Shown here piece after piece: positions 5,917 through 12,232 of a DNA stretch of 22,474 bases. Under the pieces are notes generated by a model that saw only the letters and a program-made list of their open reading frames with translations, did no database searches and was not told where the DNA came from. This stretch comes from a virus: positions 1 through 22,474 of IMG/VR virus record IMGVR_UViG_3300047202_000032; one strand, written 5' to 3'. Each line of letters begins with the position of its first letter. Position 1 is the stretch's first letter. The position numbers and the translations under genes were made by a program.

Positions 5917-5969
5917 CTCTGTTACCTTCCTTTTCACCCGCCCACTATTCAGTTGTTAAGGTGCTAATC

Positions 5970-6054
5970 AGGGGGACTGGCTCCGGTTCACCACGCCCCG
6001 CACCAGTGGTCACTCTGGCGCAGCCGATGGTTGACCAGGGACACCAGTCCCCCT
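5970..6054 (-). ncRNA. Long GC-rich inverted repeat; candidate structured RNA or terminator
   Basis: AGGGGGACTGG (5970-5980) and CCAGTCCCCCT (6044-6054) are exact 11-bp inverted arms around 63 nt. The interior can form further stems, for example TGGTCA/TGACCA on the minus strand. It lies right after the stop at 6058 and before the gene starting at 5916. There is no T-run after it in either direction, so it is not a classic rho-independent terminator. It is more GC-rich than its surroundings. Function unknown. Confidence 0.4.
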
Positions 6055-6057
6055 CTG

Positions 6058-6219
6058 CTAACTAGAAGTTCCTCCTTTCTCCTTACATTCAGGTAATTTC
6101 TCACCGGGATTAGGCTCTTTAGATGCTATCTGCCAAGTGCAGAATCCATTGATTCTATAAGCATAATGAGCTTCAATACAGACTTTACAGACTATTGATT
6201 GACTGATTTGAGTGGTCAT
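6058..6219 (-). CDS. Small Cys-containing hypothetical protein, 53 aa
   Basis: Start ATG 6219 is chosen over the ATG at 6240 because GGAAG is 8 nt upstream and because the preceding gene's TGA overlaps it (ATGA). The protein starts MTTQISQSIVCKVCIEAHYA and has CxxC, then single cysteines in INGFCTW and LPECKEK, so four cysteines that could bind zinc. It ends in a polar GGTSS tail. It is the third of three consecutive tiny Cys-rich genes. No named family. Confidence 0.6.
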   Translation of the reverse strand: MTTQISQSIVCKVCIEAHYAYRINGFCTWQIASKEPNPGEKLPECKEKGGTSS

Positions 6220-6323
6220 ATACCCAACTTCCTTTGACATTTACCACAAATAGTCGCTAATGCTCCCGCTGCTTCAAAAGTTTCCCCGCAATGTTGGCAT
6301 TTCACCTTGTAAATTATTTTCAT
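6216..6323 (-). CDS. Tiny zinc-ribbon protein, 35 aa
   Basis: ATG 6323 directly follows the upstream TAA (TAA-ATG). The 35-codon product begins MKIIYKVKCQHCGETFEAAG and continues with ICGKCQRKLGI, two CxxC knuckles 14 residues apart: a textbook single zinc ribbon. Its TGA overlaps the next ATG. Short stand-alone zinc ribbons of this kind are common in phage early regions, where their partners (DNA, RNA or host proteins) are mostly unknown. Confidence 0.65.
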   Translation of the reverse strand: MKIIYKVKCQHCGETFEAAGALATICGKCQRKLGI

Positions 6324-6524
6324 TTACATTCTCCCCTGCATCTGTGCGTTTAGATGTCTACCGGCAATAATTTCTAAAGCCCTCTCAGAACACGCCTTAC
6401 GGTCGGTACAGAGGGTATAACCGTCCTGAAGGGATAAATCCCTATCATTCCCACAATGAGAGCATTTTTCTTGAATGATTTGAAGTGGCGGATAACTACT
6501 CACGAATGCCTGTAGAACTTCCAT
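6324..6524 (-). CDS. Small zinc-finger-like protein, 66 aa
   Basis: AAGGAG four nt before ATG 6524 fixes the start. Cysteines at residues 21, 24, 39 and 45 (KCSHCGNDRDLSL...GYTLCTDRKACSE) suggest a C4 zinc-binding fold. The C-terminus is a helix, RALEIIAGRHLN. It overlaps the upstream HTH gene by 29 nt and is immediately followed by the 35-aa zinc ribbon. Function unknown. Confidence 0.65.
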   Translation of the reverse strand: MEVLQAFVSSYPPLQIIQEKCSHCGNDRDLSLQDGYTLCTDRKACSERALEIIAGRHLNAQMQGRM

Positions 6525-6762
6525 GATTCTCCTTTGCCTTCTGCATCATCTGGATGATTTGTCCTATTTGTTTTCTTGACATCGGGTGAGGTTTTTTGTT
6601 ATATCGGCTTGTGACCAGAATCTGCCGGGCGATTTCTGACTTCTTCATACCCGCTTCATAGAGTGCAAAGATAGCCTTATTGCGGGATGTCGTACCACAG
6701 AGTTCTTGGATTCGCTCACTCATTGGTTTAGTATTTGCGTCTGTTACCATTGGGTTTTTCAT
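6496..6762 (-). CDS. Small helix-turn-helix-like protein, 88 aa
   Basis: The middle reads NKAIFALYEAGMKKSEIARQ-I and later SRKQIGQIIQMMQKAKE. The A-L-Y-E-A-G-M-K-K-S-E-I-A-R-Q segment is a standard helix-turn-helix pattern (helix, glycine turn, S-E-I-A recognition-side helix). A phage regulatory or DNA-binding role is inferred. The start is ambiguous: ATG 6762 lacks a spaced ribosome site, while ATG 6750 (fifth residue) has AAAGGA about 10 nt upstream. It overlaps the membrane-protein gene by 35 nt. Confidence 0.6.
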   Translation of the reverse strand: MKNPMVTDANTKPMSERIQELCGTTSRNKAIFALYEAGMKKSEIARQILVTSRYNKKPHPMSRKQIGQIIQMMQKAKENHGSSTGIRE

Positions 6763-6976
6763 CCTTTACTATCTTGCTGATTTTTTCATACCACGTTTTT
6801 TGGGGAATTTCAACTTTAATTGCTCCGGCGATTGCTATGATGGCTAACCCTGGAAAGGCAAAACCTAGAAAAGCCCATATCACAGTATCTCGACCTTTTT
6901 GTTCTGCCAACCATGCGCTAAAGCAAATATTGGCGATCCATAAAATGGTTGCGTATAAAATTAACCATCCACTCAT
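6728..6976 (-). CDS. Small two-helix membrane protein, 82 aa
   Basis: Two hydrophobic segments: residues about 4-22 (WLILYATILWIANICFSAW) and 33-52 (IWAFLGFAFPGLAIIAIAG), separated by AEQKGRD. A basic cytoplasmic-type tail (KISKIVKDEKPNGNRRKY) follows. The topology is typical of W-L-A-x-x-K-G-R...W-x-x-L-G-x-x-x-P small membrane proteins that occur widely in bacteria and phages without assigned function. Placed in the early block, it might act at the host membrane (for example superinfection immunity), but that is only a guess. The start overlaps the upstream TGA. Confidence 0.65.
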   Translation of the reverse strand: MSGWLILYATILWIANICFSAWLAEQKGRDTVIWAFLGFAFPGLAIIAIAGAIKVEIPQKTWYEKISKIVKDEKPNGNRRKY

Positions 6977-7128
6977 CTTCCTGTCTCCTTCCTCAGAATC
7001 TGCAACACCCGGATATGGCTGATATGAAAGATTTTACCTATTGCCCTGATTGTCATATCAGGATGTTCGGCGCGGAACTGTTGAAGTCTTTTGTTTCTGT
7101 CCTTTTTATCTCTTAATGTGTATCTCAT
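6973..7128 (-). CDS. Small helix-turn-helix protein, 51 aa; first early gene
   Basis: ATG 7128, with AAGG 7 nt upstream, opens 51 codons ending in a TGA that overlaps the next ATG. After a basic start (MRYTLRDKKDRNKRLQQF) comes HPDMTIRAIGKIFHISHIRV-LQIL, which fits a helix-turn-helix (T-I-R-A-I-G-K-I-F, turn H-I-S, recognition helix H-I-R-V-L-Q-I-L), as in small HTH/sigma70-region-4-like proteins. As first gene after the promoter-like site 7163-7135 it is a candidate early regulator. Confidence 0.65.
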   Translation of the reverse strand: MRYTLRDKKDRNKRLQQFRAEHPDMTIRAIGKIFHISHIRVLQILRKETGR

Positions 7129-7134
7129 ACCAAA

Positions 7135-7163
7135 ACCTTACCATACTATTAAACATTTGTCAA
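7135..7163 (-). promoter_or_regulatory. Candidate promoter for the early region
   Basis: Minus strand TTGACA (7163-7158) is a perfect -35, followed after 17 nt by TAAGGT (7140-7135), a weak -10. It is located between the late-operon terminator (7228-7253) and the first small early gene at 7128. If this -10 is used, transcription would start close to the ATG, giving a very short leader. Confidence 0.4.
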
Positions 7164-7227
7164 GTTTCCTTCACGCCTAACAATTAAGGAACTGAAAATT
7201 TATTTTGATTCTATAAACAACGAAGAA

Positions 7228-7253
7228 ACCCCCTCGTTTTTATCCGAGGGGGT
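7228..7253 (-). terminator. Rho-independent terminator at the end of the late (structural) block
   Basis: A perfect 9-bp stem, ACCCCCTCG (7228-7236) and CGAGGGGGT (7245-7253), with an 8-nt loop. On the minus strand the stem is followed by TTTCTTCGTTGTTT, an imperfect U-rich tail. A second small hairpin, GAAGCC/GGCTTC, lies just before it (about 7269-7287). Position between the last late gene and the early promoter-like site fits. Confidence 0.75.
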
Positions 7254-7320
7254 AGATTATCATTGCCGAAGCCTTTTGATGGCTTCCTGATGGATTACAG
7301 AGAGTTGAGTAGTGTTCTCA

Positions 7321-7548
7321 TCATGTTACCAATGCCCATATTCCAGTACCGAGGATACTAGTGCCAGTAAGAAAAGCAACCAGTATCCAGAAATTACGAT
7401 TTAACTTTGCATAATTATTTTCTAGTGTCTGAACCCTTCGCATCATACCGCCTTGACCATCAATGCCAATTAGGGCATCATGCAACTGGCGAATATCATC
7501 ATGTGATTCCCTTATTAAATTTTCTAATTCTTTAGTGAATTCAGCCAT
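7321..7548 (-). CDS. Coiled-coil plus single-TM protein, holin-accessory (XhlA-like) candidate
   Basis: 75 aa. The N-terminal 50 residues form a heptad-like helix (FTKELENLIRESHDDIRQLH ... VQTLENNYAKLNRN), interrupted by GIDGQGGMM. A C-terminal membrane helix (FWILVAFLTGTSILGTGIWAL) follows. This layout resembles XhlA-type hemolysin/holin accessory proteins found after tail genes. It is adjacent (stop TAA, then ATG) to another small membrane protein. No endolysin is in the window, so the lysis role is an inference from topology and position. A virion-associated membrane protein is the alternative. Confidence 0.5.
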   Translation of the reverse strand: MAEFTKELENLIRESHDDIRQLHDALIGIDGQGGMMRRVQTLENNYAKLNRNFWILVAFLTGTSILGTGIWALVT

Positions 7549-7749
7549 TTACTTGCTCTCTCCATCTTTAGGCGGAGTACGTCTGTAATAAAATTGAATA
7601 ATGAGAGTCCATGTAACAAGCAATCCGCCATTAACCTCAGTAGGGAATGATAATTTATTGGCTCCTTGTAATGCCCACATAAGGGGTATTAGGATAATCA
7701 AAATCAAAGCCAGAAAATCATTGAAATTTTGCGGTAAGAACTTACTCAT
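7549..7749 (-). CDS. Small two-TM membrane protein, holin candidate
   Basis: 66 aa, with AAGGAG and good spacing ahead of ATG 7749. Two membrane segments, about 11-27 (FLALILIILIPLMWALQ) and 41-55 (GGLLVTWTLIIQFYY), are followed by a charged RRTPPKDGESK tail. Size, two helices and charged C-terminus fit a small holin, and position after the tail genes agrees. Similar V-x-G-x-L-V...I-x-F-Y-Y/F-R-R-x-P endings occur in many uncharacterised phage membrane proteins, so a definite holin call would be too strong. Confidence 0.5.
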   Translation of the reverse strand: MSKFLPQNFNDFLALILIILIPLMWALQGANKLSFPTEVNGGLLVTWTLIIQFYYRRTPPKDGESK

Positions 7750-7763
7750 GTTAGTAACTCCTT

Positions 7764-7868
7764 TTAGTCCTTCAATTTACGGGTAATCGTGACCTCAGCT
7801 CCCATAACCGTGATTGAATCACCCACTTTTTTGTAAGTCGGTAAACCTGTAGTAAATACAATCGCCAT
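7764..7868 (-). CDS. Small hypothetical protein, 34 aa
   Basis: ATG 7868 overlaps the tail-tip stop as TAATG and the frame runs 34 codons, ending 15 nt before the next start with AAGGAG directly after the stop. The sequence has short strands: MAIVFTTGLPTYKKVGDSIT, VMGAEVTITRKL. It may be a tiny beta-rich virion piece or part of the tail tip. Exact gene-to-gene spacing is the main argument for coding. Confidence 0.5.
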   Translation of the reverse strand: MAIVFTTGLPTYKKVGDSITVMGAEVTITRKLKD

Positions 7869-10231
7869 TATAATTCAACTCCGATAATAATTCGAGGGGT
7901 AGCTCCACCCGTAAGTCCGACAATATCCTGTTTATTATCAATTTGTTCAATCGAATCTATGTCATTACTGACTCGGATTCCTAAAGGACACATGCCACCG
8001 ATACACGTCAGAACGTAAGCTAATCCGTCTGCGTTTAACTCAAAATAGTTATATTCGCCTTCTGTTGTTTCTGAATTCGCGATAGAACCTAAAATTGTCG
8101 TGCTATCGTGTAAGACATGATAATCCGTAGCGATTAATGGTTGACTAACGCCTGCACCAGAAACAACATCAATATCATAATCAACTGCCGGTGAAGATTT
8201 GGCGGCACAATAATAACCGAACAGCACGCTTTTAACTGCCGATGCAGAAATAGAAGTCAAATCGAACCAAAATACAATACGTTCAATTTCAAAAGTTGAT
8301 GGGTCCTTTTTCCAGTTCGAGGCATAATGGGTTGTTGCATCAGGTCTAGTTCCATCACCAGACGCGGCGTTTTGAACAGCGTTATAATCATACGCTGGAC
8401 CTTCCTTATAAACGCTATCTGTATGGCTCGCTTCGATAATTCTATATTGGTTTACATCCCAGAGTTGCCATCTGACAATGTATAAATCTTCTTCACGCGA
8501 CCAATCTTCTTCAATGCCCTCAATATGGTATTCTCTGTTTATCAAAGCAGGATTTTGTGTGCTGTTTAGAACAACTTTAATTCTGATTGAAATTCCATAG
8601 CCTAATACTTTTGGATAGAGGTCATCTGGACCAGCATCGGGATAAATCACTAGAGAATCTACTCTGAGTATGGAATCCGAAAAACGCTTCGTGAAAATAT
8701 AGGCGAGGTAAAAAGCATTCTGGTCTTCGGCAATCAAAGAATCCCTGCGTTCTAATGCACAAACGCCTTGCGTTGATTGTAAAGTTGAATCCCGAACAAT
8801 TTGCTCGGTGATTCCCGTCCCGGCGATGCGCACTTCATTGTAAATAAAATCATCATCATCAACTAATTGTGGTTCAATATATTTGCTGTCAGTGCCGGCA
8901 TCTGTAAAGGTTGCCAGTGGTGTATTATAAGGCGGTTTTTGTCTAGATTCCGCGTCCTGAAAAACAATATCTCCATTACCGTCTTGAAATATAATGCCGT
9001 TTTCCGCTTCAGCGACCTTCTGTAACATTTCAAGCGCGTTCATACGGTCTGAGACTTGCTGAGGATTATACGCGATAACATCTACTGTACCGCCATCAGA
9101 ATAACGCATACCTGCCGGCCAGTTGATAGAGTTCAATACCGATGTAAAACGATTCGCTGATACCTGTTCGATGTAGGGACCATCAAGAGGAATACGTGCC
9201 AAACGCTTGAATATATCTACACAGTTCAGTTCAACAATGGGATTATAACCGCCTCCGCTAAGCCAACTATGATTAAAGGATTCTACAACTCCATAAAAAC
9301 GGCGATAAGTCGTGCCGTTGTAAATAACATTATAACGTATTGGTGTCCATGGTTTAACGACTTCCTTACCAGCAGCAACATAGAATGTGCCGGCGGTATT
9401 ATTTCGCCACCAGTTGCCATCATCATTATTTAACGTAAAAGTCGCTGTCCCTGCCTCAATTCTATCTAATTGATGTTTTCTACCGCGTTTGATTTTGACA
9501 TTCATCAAATCAGAACTAATATCCGTCCATGTGAGTGCAGTACGGTCTGTAAAAATGGATTGGTTAAATGCAAGTTCAAGGATTTTCTCACCATTTTGAG
9601 GCATGGGAAAGGCTACAACTACCGCGCACCATGTCGATGAGGAATGTGTTGCTGTCATTGTTGTTGATGCAGGGGGACTAATTACACTATTTGTATCCCA
9701 TATTGCCAGACATCCATATCCCGTTATGGGACAAGAATCAATATATCTTGTAGTATAATTTGTTGATGTGAAATCGGGATAACCCCAACACGCTGCAAAT
9801 ATCCAATCATTATCTAGTAACGGTGTAACAGACACGCTTGGCGAACCAATAAGAGATCCAGTCCCACCTGAAACATCCTTTAATGAGGGTTGTCCCACGC
9901 GATAGCCGGAATATGAACAGGCACTAGCTCTGGCGACAGTAGCGTGGTCAATCATCGTTACTACGATATTATGAGTACCAACGGAGGGATTTTCTAACCC
10001 GAAAATATCCACTCGCCAATAAGCGCTGTCCGCCGAGGCAGTTTGAATAAGGATCATTAGGACACCATTATATTTTACATTGCCGACGCCAGTTACTTCC
10101 CCAGCATGGTATGCCCCAACCGCTACCAATAAAAAATTAGCCGAAGCGCCGCAGGTATGTGCCCATGTCAAACTTGAACAAGGGTCGGTTCCTTCTGCAC
10201 TATGTGATTTTGCGTCAAAGGCTATAGTCAT
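7868..10231 (-). CDS. Large multi-domain tail-tip/baseplate and receptor-binding protein
   Basis: 787 aa, three apparent parts. Residues 1-210 are strand-rich (ANFLLVAVGAYHAGEVTGVG, YWRVDIFGLENPSVGTHNIV, ending CAVVVAFP), like beta-sandwich adhesion domains in phage tail proteins. Residues about 215-600 look like the tail-hub core: EAGTATFTLNNDDGNWWRNN, FYGVVESFNH, IVELNCVDIFKRLARI, then ALEMLQKVAEAENGIIFQDG and REYHIEGIEEDWSR. These are typical of distal-tail/hub proteins. Residues about 605-787 form a further beta-sandwich (DSVYKEGPAYDYNAVQNAA ... RIVFWFDLTSISASAVKSVL), like DNRLRE/CBM-type adhesion modules. It is the only sizeable gene between the tape measure and the membrane proteins, so it probably combines the Dit, hub and receptor-binding functions. 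The start overlaps the tape-measure TGA. Confidence 0.75.
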   Translation of the reverse strand: MTIAFDAKSHSAEGTDPCSSLTWAHTCGASANFLLVAVGAYHAGEVTGVGNVKYNGVLMILIQTASADSAYWRVDIFGLENPSVGTHNIVVTMIDHATVARASACSYSGYRVGQPSLKDVSGGTGSLIGSPSVSVTPLLDNDWIFAACWGYPDFTSTNYTTRYIDSCPITGYGCLAIWDTNSVISPPASTTMTATHSSSTWCAVVVAFPMPQNGEKILELAFNQSIFTDRTALTWTDISSDLMNVKIKRGRKHQLDRIEAGTATFTLNNDDGNWWRNNTAGTFYVAAGKEVVKPWTPIRYNVIYNGTTYRRFYGVVESFNHSWLSGGGYNPIVELNCVDIFKRLARIPLDGPYIEQVSANRFTSVLNSINWPAGMRYSDGGTVDVIAYNPQQVSDRMNALEMLQKVAEAENGIIFQDGNGDIVFQDAESRQKPPYNTPLATFTDAGTDSKYIEPQLVDDDDFIYNEVRIAGTGITEQIVRDSTLQSTQGVCALERRDSLIAEDQNAFYLAYIFTKRFSDSILRVDSLVIYPDAGPDDLYPKVLGYGISIRIKVVLNSTQNPALINREYHIEGIEEDWSREEDLYIVRWQLWDVNQYRIIEASHTDSVYKEGPAYDYNAVQNAASGDGTRPDATTHYASNWKKDPSTFEIERIVFWFDLTSISASAVKSVLFGYYCAAKSSPAVDYDIDVVSGAGVSQPLIATDYHVLHDSTTILGSIANSETTEGEYNYFELNADGLAYVLTCIGGMCPLGIRVSNDIDSIEQIDNKQDIVGLTGGATPRIIIGVEL

Positions 10232-10779
10232 CTAATCCCACTCGTACCATTTCGATTCTGGTCGGCAATAATATTAGTTCGTACCACGCCAGATACCTTT
10301 TTACCGTCAATGAAATTATTAATTATCACTGGAGAAACTTTTGATTTTGATGTAGTTGTTTCAGCTACTTTTTTGTTTGTGGCTGATATAGAAACTCCAG
10401 CAACGGCAACAGCGCCAGCAAGTGCTGCCCAACCCCAGGGACCAGAAAGAGCTTTAGTTATCATTTGCCAAGTGGCGAGAGTTCGGAGAGCATTAACCAT
10501 TTTCCCGATGGCTGCGATGAATTGAAAAGAGGAACCGATAGCGGTAGCGATTGCGCCGACCGTCATCATCATATTGCCTACGGTTTGCCCTAACGCCGAA
10601 TTGGATTGTTTCAGGGCAAATCCCATTGCAAGAAATGATGTACCGAGATAAGTAATGCCATAACCCAACTGCCGGACAGCGGCCATATTTGTACGCAGGG
10701 AAGTATTGACCTTTTTCAGTGTAGGGGTAAATTGGTCATTCGCTTTTATGATGACTGATAATTCACCTATTGACGCCAT
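10228..10779 (-). CDS. Very short tail tape measure-like protein
   Basis: ATG 10779 is chosen because GGAAGGAAG precedes it; an in-frame GTG at 10794 lies inside that site. The 183-aa product starts MASIGELSVIIKANDQFTPT and continues LKKVNTSLRTNMAAVRQLGYG, the usual tape-measure opening, then has long hydrophobic helices (about 40-125, e.g. GNMMMTVGAIATAIGSSFQF, PWGWAALAGAVAVAGVSI). It ends VIINNFIDGKKVSGVVRTNI, like tape-measure C-termini. Position between the chaperone GT frameshift gene and the tail tip fits. Most siphovirus tape measures exceed 600 aa. By the roughly 1.5 angstrom-per-residue rule this one would set a tail of only about 27 nm. No frame continues it on either side. Confidence 0.7.
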   Translation of the reverse strand: MASIGELSVIIKANDQFTPTLKKVNTSLRTNMAAVRQLGYGITYLGTSFLAMGFALKQSNSALGQTVGNMMMTVGAIATAIGSSFQFIAAIGKMVNALRTLATWQMITKALSGPWGWAALAGAVAVAGVSISATNKKVAETTTSKSKVSPVIINNFIDGKKVSGVVRTNIIADQNRNGTSGIR

Positions 10780-11391
10780 ACTCTTCCTTCCCACCCATTT
10801 GAGTATTTATCAAGCGGGCGATTAATGCCATCTGGTCGGCTGTTTGTAGAGATGATATTTCGCTTGAAGGCATAAATTCTTTAGGTTGGAATTCCTTACC
10901 TGAAAGCCCTGATGCTATTACGGATGCTATCAAAGCTGCCCTCCAGTTCAACCATTCCTGCTCTTCATCCCATCTATCTCGTAGTGCCTTAAATTCTCGT
11001 GGTGTTAAGTACCAGAAAGAAATTTCGGGATATTTGAGATTGTAGATCGCGAAGCTCCAGAGTTCGAGCCAGTTAATTCCTCTGTTGCTAAAGGGACTGT
11101 TTCAGGTTTAACCTCCGGCATTGAATTAAGGATACCCTCCATCAATTTCTCAGCCAGCTCTTCATTGCTGATAGGTTTTATAAGTTCTTCGATGGATTCT
11201 ATTTTTAGGGTTTCATCTTCCCACATCAAGCAAACCCATACGAGAGCCAGCATTTCTTTAGGAGTTAAATCTTCGAGATTGCCTTTTGTAATATCCGCTC
11301 CCGTCAATTCCTGAAATTCCCTGATACCGCGAAAGGTCAATTTAATATGGCGCTCTTTATCCAAATTGATTTTGGTAACTTTGAAATCCAT
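10763..11391 (-). CDS. Tail assembly chaperone GT fusion made by -1 ribosomal frameshift
   Basis: Frame 0 runs from ATG 11391 to Leu101 (TTA, 11091-11089). After a -1 shift on C CCT TTA the reading continues AGC AAC AGA ... to TGA at 10763, giving about 209 aa. The T part reads INWLELWSFAIYNLKYPEIS, FWYLTPREFKALRDRWDEEQ, EWLNWRAALIASVIASGLSG, ending KEEYGVNR. It is open with no stop across the overlap, has no convincing start of its own, and its L-T-P-R-E-F element is typical of the C-terminal chaperone half. Siphoviruses make G and GT from one mRNA to coat the tape measure during tail assembly, and the tape measure follows here, with the fusion's end overlapping it. The shift itself is inferred from sequence. 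Confidence 0.8.
11005..11391 (-). CDS. Tail assembly chaperone G (unshifted product)
   Basis: 128 aa, with AAAGGAG ahead of ATG 11391. The N-terminal strand-rich part (FKVTKINLDKERHIKLTFRG) leads to a helical core, REFQELTGADITKGNLEDLT, PKEMLALVWVCLMWEDETL, and acidic helices EELIKPISNEELAEKLMEGI. After the slippery site the zero frame adds a low-complexity Ser/Gly tail and stops at 11005, as expected for a frame that is only a by-product of the overlap. Lies between the tail tube gene and the tape measure, the standard position. Confidence 0.85.
   Translation of the reverse strand: MDFKVTKINLDKERHIKLTFRGIREFQELTGADITKGNLEDLTPKEMLALVWVCLMWEDETLKIESIEELIKPISNEELAEKLMEGILNSMPEVKPETVPLATEELTGSNSGASRSTISNIPKFLSGT
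11089..11095 (-). promoter_or_regulatory. -1 frameshift slippery heptamer CCCTTTA
   Basis: Minus-strand C CCT TTA fits X XXY YYZ exactly in the G reading frame: P-site CCT slips to CCC and A-site TTA to TTT. Shifting -1 enters the only open frame that encodes the T domain. About 85 nt of zero-frame coding remain downstream. No obvious pseudoknot was traced by eye. Confidence 0.8.
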
Positions 11392-11400
11392 TATGCTCCT

Positions 11401-11823
11401 TTATGCAGCACTCGACCATGCCGGTACTGTGGACGCAATAATTTTACCTTTGATTGTGATAAAACCTTCAGGCGTTATATCGCCGGTACCTATGGAAATA
11501 TACCCCGTTCCAGTCCACGTGCAGGTGCCAAGAGAAGTCGGAAAGGTTATAATCCATGCCCTATTTGTTCTAGAGGCTGCATCCGCAAAAGCAGCCATTA
11601 ATCCTGCCGTATCTGTGGTGTCAAGAACGCCCTCAAAAGTTACCTCTGGGGCTTTAATTAATCCCACTTTCACAACTTGATAAGCGGAAGCGGCATCAAA
11701 GGTTGAAACATCTACTCGCTCTAATTCAAGTATCATTTCTCCAATTTTAGTCAGTTTGGCTATAGGTTGAGCATTCCATTTAAGTGTTGTTCCATACCCA
11801 ATTTGAGTCGTTCCAGTTGCCAT
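11401..11823 (-). CDS. Major tail tube protein
   Basis: 140 aa after an AGGAGGTGAAAC-ATG start. The sequence MATGTTQIGYGTTLKWNAQP, IAKLTKIGEMILELERVDVS, TFDAASAYQVVKVGLIKAPE, VTFEGVLDTTDTAGLMAAF... and GTGYISIGTGDITPEGFITI is the typical single-domain tube fold pattern: E-x-x-x-V-D-V-S-T-F then a glycine-containing strand and a final G-x-I-x-I-x-G-K-I. Positioned after the tail terminator and before the chaperones, as in HK97- and lambda-like tail modules. It polymerises into hexameric rings around the tape measure. Confidence 0.85.
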   Translation of the reverse strand: MATGTTQIGYGTTLKWNAQPIAKLTKIGEMILELERVDVSTFDAASAYQVVKVGLIKAPEVTFEGVLDTTDTAGLMAAFADAASRTNRAWIITFPTSLGTCTWTGTGYISIGTGDITPEGFITIKGKIIASTVPAWSSAA

Positions 11824-11833
11824 GTTTCACCTC

Positions 11834-12232
11834 CTAATAATGGATAATATAATCAATTGCCATCCCATAAATTTGTAATGGCGAATCTTCAAAAGATAAA
11901 TCAATCTCATTTTCAAGAAAACATCCGCCAACCACTATTCCGCCGGTTGCCATCGTGCCTTTAAAACCATTAAATATTGTCTTAATGGCTGTAGCTATAT
12001 CTTTACAACCATCGTAAGTTGTCGCGAAGATTGAAAGTTGAAGTCTAGCAGTAGATTTACCAGAGGCAGCATCGAAATTCGGAGTAAGCGGTATATTTGA
12101 GATGCTATGAATCACAACATAAGGCACAACCGCATCAGGTGGAGCTTTCACATAATAAACACGACTTTTAACCAAGTCTGTTATTGCCGATGTTTCCAGC
12201 ATTTCCTTCTGGAACGCTTCCTCGATTATCAC
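11834..12232 (-). CDS. Tail completion/terminator protein, DUF3168-like
   Basis: 132 aa, GTG start at 12232 sharing GTGA with the previous stop and with AAGGAG 10 nt upstream. It contains SRVYYVKAPPDAVVPYVVIH, then ARLQLSIFATTYDGCKDIAT, AIKTIFNGFKG, and a C-terminal IYGMAIDYIIHY. The pattern (R-V-Y...P-x-x-x-x-x-P-Y-V-V-I...V/L-Q-L-S-I-x-A...A-I-x-x-x-F-x-G) is that of DUF3168 tail completion proteins, which cap the tail tube and join it to the head. Context in the connector block agrees. Confidence 0.8.
   Translation of the reverse strand: MIIEEAFQKEMLETSAITDLVKSRVYYVKAPPDAVVPYVVIHSISNIPLTPNFDAASGKSTARLQLSIFATTYDGCKDIATAIKTIFNGFKGTMATGGIVVGGCFLENEIDLSFEDSPLQIYGMAIDYIIHY

Noticed and set aside
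5970-6054. tRNA-like element with acceptor-like GC stem
   Set aside because: No T-loop (GTTCRAN), anticodon arm or CCA; the arms are 11 bp, so it is not a tRNA.
7260-7325. Open stretch encoding ENTTQLSVIHQEAIKRLRQ after the coiled-coil/TM gene
   Set aside because: Protein-like but has no start codon and follows a stop in its own frame; could be a relic, not supported as a gene.
7321-7749. Complete holin-endolysin lysis cassette
   Set aside because: Only small membrane proteins are present; no endolysin of any type is encoded in the window.
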